Positions 60,208-64,000 of a DNA stretch of 64,000 nucleotides are shown piece by piece (within the stretch, counting starts at the first letter, position 1; every line of letters begins with the position of its first letter). The position numbers and the translations under genes are program-made. The notes beneath the pieces are model-generated. The model saw only the letters and a list, made by a program, of their open reading frames with translations, did no database searches and was not told where the DNA came from. The DNA comes from Pusillimonas sp. MFBS29 (GTDB taxonomy: Bacteria > Pseudomonadota > Gammaproteobacteria > Burkholderiales > Burkholderiaceae_B), in contig NZ_JAJEWL010000005.1 in the NCBI RefSeq assembly GCF_020687695.1, positions 239,010 to 303,009 on the forward strand, in the 5' to 3' direction.

Positions 60208-62097
60208 ATGCGCCACCTTTCCCTGATTTTTATTGTTTCCAGTCTTTTCCTGCTTACATTCAGCCGTTGTGCACTGGCAACGTGGCAGTGGGAGCGTGTT
60301 CAACAGGCAGGCGGTTTACTGCCTATTTTAAAGGGTGGATTGCGCATCGACGCAAACCAGATCGCCATCCTTGCCGGCATTCCCCTGCTGCTGTCGCCCT
60401 GGTTGGGACATTTTCCGCTGGCGGTCGCGATTACCGGCGTCTGGTTCCAGATCGCCTGGTTCCTGCTGGTCTTGCTAGAGGTATCCACCCCTCAATTCAT
60501 ACACGAATATGACACCCGCCCCAATCGCCTCTACGTTGAATACCTCAAACATCCACAAGAAGTGTTCGGCATGCTCTGGAAGGGCTACAAACTTGTGATA
60601 GGGGCTGCGCTCATTGTGCTTGGACTGCTCGCATGGCTTGCCCATGGCATGTTCGCACATGGCAGCCCCGACGCGATCATGGCATGGTGGCAGAGCATTC
60701 TGTTTTCCTTGGTCGCGGCCGCGCTGATTTTCCTGGCCATACGTGGCACGCTCAAGCACAGACCCATCAACCCGTCCACGGTCGCCTATTGCGGCGACAG
60801 CATGCTTAATTCCTTGCCGCTGAACTCGCTGTATAGCGTGTCCTACGCCATTTACAGCATGAAGAACGAGCGCTCGGCTGCTGACATATACGGCAAGCTG
60901 GCGACCGAAGACATCAACACCATCGTCTTGCAAAGCGCCGCACTGCCTGCGGGCCCGACCGATATTCCCACACTGCACAGCCAGATTCCTTTGCAGAAAT
61001 GCAGCCGGCCGCTGAATCTGGTCATGATCGTTCAGGAAAGCCTGGGCGCCCAGTATGTAGGCAATCTGGGGGGTTCCGGCCTGACTCCCGAGCTGGATGA
61101 ACTGGCCAGGTCGGCCTGGAACTTCACACGCGCCTACGCGACCGGCACTCGCTCCGTGCGTGGGCTTGAAGCAGTCACCGCCGGTTTCCCGCCAACCGCC
61201 TCGGATGCCGTGCTGCGCCTGTCAGGCGCCCAGAGCAACTTTTTCACACTGGCTCAATTGCTGAAGCAGCACGGCTACCTTTCACGTTTCATCTACGGTG
61301 GCGAAGCGCATTTCGACAACATGAAGAGCTTTTTCCTGGGTAATGGCTTTGACGAGCTGCATGACCGGCCTTCGTTCAAGGACCCCGAGTTTGTCGGCAC
61401 ATGGGGCGCCAGTGATGAAGACATGTTCAACAAGCTGCACGAATTGCTGGATCAGCCCCCCGCCCAGCCTACCTTCACCCTGGCCTTTACTGTAAGCAAC
61501 CATTCGCCATGGGAATATCCGTCCGGACGGATTGCTCCCGATGGCAACCCTGCCACAGTTGAAAATACCGTGCGCTACGCCGACTGGGCCATGGGCCGGT
61601 TCTTCGAACAGGCAAGGCAAAGCCAATACTGGCAGGACACGGTTTTCCTGATTGTGGCCGACCACGACGCACGCGTGGGTGGCGCCAGCCTGGTTCCTTT
61701 GCGACACTTTCACATTCCGGCACTTATCCTGGGCGCCGACGTTCCGGCCAGGCGCGACGACCGCCTGATCAGTCAGATAGACCTGCCCCCTACCCTGCTT
61801 TCCATTATGGGCGTGGCCGGCGAGCATCCCATGATAGGCCGCGATCTGACCCGGGCGGGCGGTGACCGGGCCATGATGCAGTATGGCGAGAACTACGGCT
61901 ATCTGAAAAACGACCAGCTCATCGTACTGGAGCCGCACAAAGCCGCATCCCAGTACCGGTACACCGCACCTGCCACCTATGTACCTGAATCGCTGGACGA
62001 GGAACTGGCGCGGGAAGCGCTGGCCCACGTTTTGTGGCCCAACTGGGCTTATCGCAACCAGGCATATACGCTGCCACATCTGCGACAAAAAAATTAG
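60208..62097 (+). CDS. LTA synthase family / sulfatase-fold membrane protein
   Basis: The protein has 629 residues. Five or so transmembrane helices occupy the first 190 residues. A periplasmic alkaline-phosphatase-like domain follows, with LNLVMIVQESLGAQYVG (metal-binding Glu), the nucleophile Thr in ATGTRSVRGLEAVTAGFPP and VFLIVADHDARVG (metal-binding Asp-His). LtaS, OpgB and related enzymes use this layout to move glycerol phosphate or phosphoethanolamine onto envelope polymers or glucans. Gram-negative members often decorate osmoregulated periplasmic glucans, which is the likeliest role here. It is divergent from the ABC binding protein, with an inverted repeat GTACGC/GCGTAC (60079-60105) between. 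Confidence 0.85.
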   Translation: MRHLSLIFIVSSLFLLTFSRCALATWQWERVQQAGGLLPILKGGLRIDANQIAILAGIPLLLSPWLGHFPLAVAITGVWFQIAWFLLVLLEVSTPQFIHEYDTRPNRLYVEYLKHPQEVFGMLWKGYKLVIGAALIVLGLLAWLAHGMFAHGSPDAIMAWWQSILFSLVAAALIFLAIRGTLKHRPINPSTVAYCGDSMLNSLPLNSLYSVSYAIYSMKNERSAADIYGKLATEDINTIVLQSAALPAGPTDIPTLHSQIPLQKCSRPLNLVMIVQESLGAQYVGNLGGSGLTPELDELARSAWNFTRAYATGTRSVRGLEAVTAGFPPTASDAVLRLSGAQSNFFTLAQLLKQHGYLSRFIYGGEAHFDNMKSFFLGNGFDELHDRPSFKDPEFVGTWGASDEDMFNKLHELLDQPPAQPTFTLAFTVSNHSPWEYPSGRIAPDGNPATVENTVRYADWAMGRFFEQARQSQYWQDTVFLIVADHDARVGGASLVPLRHFHIPALILGADVPARRDDRLISQIDLPPTLLSIMGVAGEHPMIGRDLTRAGGDRAMMQYGENYGYLKNDQLIVLEPHKAASQYRYTAPATYVPESLDEELAREALAHVLWPNWAYRNQAYTLPHLRQKN

Positions 62098-62146
62098 TTA
62101 TTCTTAAAACAATACAATACATGCACCAAACTGAAAGGAATTAATA

Positions 62147-63736
62147 ATGGAGTTGCTGCTTGACCCCGCCGCGTGGGTCGGCTTGTTGACACTGGTAGTC
62201 CTGGAAATTGTCCTGGGCATAGACAATCTGATATTCATTGCCATACTGGCAGACAAGCTTCCGCCGCAGCAGCGGGACCGTGCCCGCGTCATAGGCCTGT
62301 CCCTGGCCCTGGCCATGCGCCTGGTACTGCTTACCGGCATATCATGGCTGTTCAAGCTTACCGAACCACTATTCTGGGTGGGCACACTAAGCTTCTCGGG
62401 GCGCGATCTCATACTTATCCTGGGCGGTTTTTTCCTGGTTTTCAAAGGCACCATGGAAATGCACGAACGTGTGGAAGGCAAGGCCCACACGATTTCAGGC
62501 TCACGCATGTATGCCAGTTTCTGGGTCATCGTCACACAAATCGTGGTGCTCGACGCGGTATTCTCCCTTGATGCCGTGATTACGGCCGTGGGCATGGTGG
62601 ATCACCTGGCGGTCATGATGGCAGCCGTAACCATCGCCATCGGCATCATGCTGGTAGCCTCCAAACCGCTTACCCGCTTCGTGAGTGCCCACCCCACGGT
62701 GGTAATTCTGTGCCTGGGTTTTCTTCTGATGATAGGTTTCGCCCTGGTAGCCGAAGGCTTCGGTTTCAAGGTACCCAAGGGCTATCTGTACGCCGCAATC
62801 GGCTTCTCGGTTGCCATTGAAACCCTCAATCAGGTTGCAAGGCGCAACCTGATGAACTCTGACAGCCAGCGCCCGATGCGCGAACGTACCGCTGAGGGTA
62901 TTTTGCGCATGCTGGGCAAACAGGCTGTAACCAACGACCCGACGGCCGAGATTTCGCCCGATGCCGTTGCACCGCAGACTTTTGCGGTGGAAGAGCGCAA
63001 TATGGTCAGCGGCGTGCTGCATCTGGCCGACCGCAGCGTGCATTCCATCATGACGCCGCGCAACGACATCACCTGGATCAACCTTGAAGACGACCCGGAC
63101 AAGATCCGCCAGGAAATCAGCAACACCCCCCATGGCTTCTTTCCCGTCTGCCAGGGCACGCTGGATAACATCGTGGGCATAGGCCGGGCCAAAGATATGA
63201 TTGCCGACCTGATACAGAACCGCGCAATCAATCAGAACAAGCTGCGTCCGCCCATCATTGTTCATGAAACCGTGCGCATACTCGACCTGATCGAAACCCT
63301 CAAGACGGCACGTGGCCAGCTTGTGATCGTCATCAATGAGTTTGGCGCGGTAGAAGGCCTGGTAACGCCCATAGACGTATTCGAAGCTATCGCCGGCGAC
63401 TTCCCCGATGAAGACGAAACGCCCGATATCATCTCGGCCGGCGAAAACAAGTGGATTGTCGACGGCGGTACCGACCTGCATCATTTCGAGCAAAAACTCG
63501 AGATCGCGGGGCTGCTCGATGACGAAGACGAATACAGCACCCTGGCGGGCTATATGCTCAGCCGCTTCGACCGCTTGCCAGAGGTTGGCGACAAGCTCAA
63601 GTTCTCGCACGCTGGCCAGGAATACCGCCTGAAGGTACTGGAACTGGAGGGACGCCGTATTGCAAGAGTACAGGTCCGGCGCCGCCCAGAGGACGAAGAA
63701 CAGGTTTCCGGTGCGCCCGACACCGACGCAGCCTAG
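62147..63736 (+). CDS. TerC-family membrane protein with CBS pair and CorC/HlyC domain
   Basis: The protein has 529 residues. The N-terminal 235 residues have about seven transmembrane helices with the TerC metal motifs [15 protein letters not shown] and [15 protein letters not shown]; the buried Asp residues are typical. A CBS pair (about 290-420) with [12 protein letters not shown] and [19 protein letters not shown] follows. The last domain, [20 protein letters not shown] to the C-terminus, is the CorC/HlyC transporter-associated fold. This is the arrangement of E. coli YoaE/YegH. TerC proteins act in Mn2+ export or metal loading at the membrane; the exact role of this fused group is unproven. 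AAGGAA precedes the ATG. Confidence 0.92.
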   Translation: MELLLDPAAWVGLLTLVVLEIVLGIDNLIFIAILADKLPPQQRDRARVIGLSLALAMRLVLLTGISWLFKLTEPLFWVGTLSFSGRDLILILGGFFLVFKGTMEMHERVEGKAHTISGSRMYASFWVIVTQIVVLDAVFSLDAVITAVGMVDHLAVMMAAVTIAIGIMLVASKPLTRFVSAHPTVVILCLGFLLMIGFALVAEGFGFKVPKGYLYAAIGFSVAIETLNQVARRNLMNSDSQRPMRERTAEGILRMLGKQAVTNDPTAEISPDAVAPQTFAVEERNMVSGVLHLADRSVHSIMTPRNDITWINLEDDPDKIRQEISNTPHGFFPVCQGTLDNIVGIGRAKDMIADLIQNRAINQNKLRPPIIVHETVRILDLIETLKTARGQLVIVINEFGAVEGLVTPIDVFEAIAGDFPDEDETPDIISAGENKWIVDGGTDLHHFEQKLEIAGLLDDEDEYSTLAGYMLSRFDRLPEVGDKLKFSHAGQEYRLKVLELEGRRIARVQVRRRPEDEEQVSGAPDTDAA

Positions 63737-63770
63737 ATTTTCATGTTATAGTAGCTGGCTGTTATGAATT

Positions 63771-63847
<77 letters not shown>

Positions 63848-63864
63848 CATAACAACAAAAAGAA

Positions 63865-63885
63865 AGCCTACGCTTGATGCGGGCT
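63865..63885 (+). terminator. Possible terminator after tRNA-Pro
   Basis: AGCC and CGC pair with GCG and GGCT across a TTGAT loop with a TA bulge, followed by CTTCCCC. It is a modest hairpin with a poor U tract, 18 bp after the tRNA. I see no gene in the remaining 63886-64000. Confidence 0.4.
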
Positions 63886-64000
63886 CTTCCCCATTATCGG
63901 GGGATCAGCACATTCTTCAAACTCGGTTAATCACACCATTCCAACCGCATTGAGCCAAGACTCTTAATCGGTAATTCTCAAAATTCCTAAAGCCATACGC

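Overview
The window is a gene-dense chromosomal segment of a moderately GC-rich betaproteobacterium. It most resembles Burkholderiales of the family Alcaligenaceae (Bordetella / Achromobacter / Pusillimonas-like). The genus is an inference from gene content: adjacent dapA and bamC, a Bug-type tripartite tricarboxylate transporter binding protein, DUF4148 proteins, MatB-type malonate catabolism and a fused indolepyruvate oxidoreductase. I see no insertion sequence, prophage, CRISPR array or plasmid function.

Layout. 1-228: tail of a HigA-like antitoxin. 338-8069: housekeeping and sulfur block with mutS, then cysJ-cysI-cysG (sulfite reductase and its siroheme cofactor). 8077-11557 (minus): a YciO/Sua5-like gene, an M50 membrane protease, dapA and bamC. 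11688-14800: YpfJ-type zinc protease, tRNA-His with terminator, a small Trp-rich protein and cardiolipin synthase. 14810-21399 (minus): malonate module matR-matA-matB plus a dctPQM TRAP importer. 21548-23787: a trans-sulfuration-type PLP enzyme and an acyltransferase. 23998-33932: sixA, a PgtC/PgtB/PgtA-like three-component regulatory system, an Fbp/Afu-type ABC importer and a second histidine phosphatase, all on one strand. 34048-37324: AhpD-like protein, LysR regulator, a DUF4148 repeat protein and a secreted metallo-beta-lactamase-fold hydrolase. 37363-44442: RND efflux operon with a divergent LysR regulator. 44480-47694: a Bug binding protein, a galC-like aldolase, a galB-like hydratase and a divergent IclR regulator. 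47755-50328: rhodanese, wrbA, a broken DUF4148 gene, a LysR regulator and tRNA-Arg. 50426-60032: phospholipase A1, fused indolepyruvate oxidoreductase and a branched-chain-amino-acid-type ABC operon with a fused LivHM permease. 60208-63847: sulfatase-fold (LTA synthase family) protein, TerC/CBS membrane protein and tRNA-Pro.

The most interesting region is 23998-33932. A periplasmic sensor (PgtC-like) that looks paralogous to the ABC importer's own binding protein is coupled to a membrane histidine kinase and an AAA+ response regulator. That regulator has lost the GAFTGA sigma-54 loop. A perfect palindrome (TGACCCAT-TTC-ATGGGTCA) overlaps its stop codon, upstream of a sigma-70-like promoter for the importer operon. 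Two histidine-phosphatase-fold proteins bracket the set. Phosphorylated carbohydrates or phosphoglycerates are the natural guess for the substrate, by analogy with PgtABC and AfuABC.

A second pattern recurs across the window. Three transport operons (TRAP, Afu-like ABC, LIV-like ABC) each carry a strong hairpin between the binding-protein gene and the first permease gene. This is expected to raise binding-protein expression over the membrane parts. Other points are a double operator in front of galB/IclR, an enlarged N-terminal domain on phospholipase A1, and a frameshifted DUF4148 remnant.
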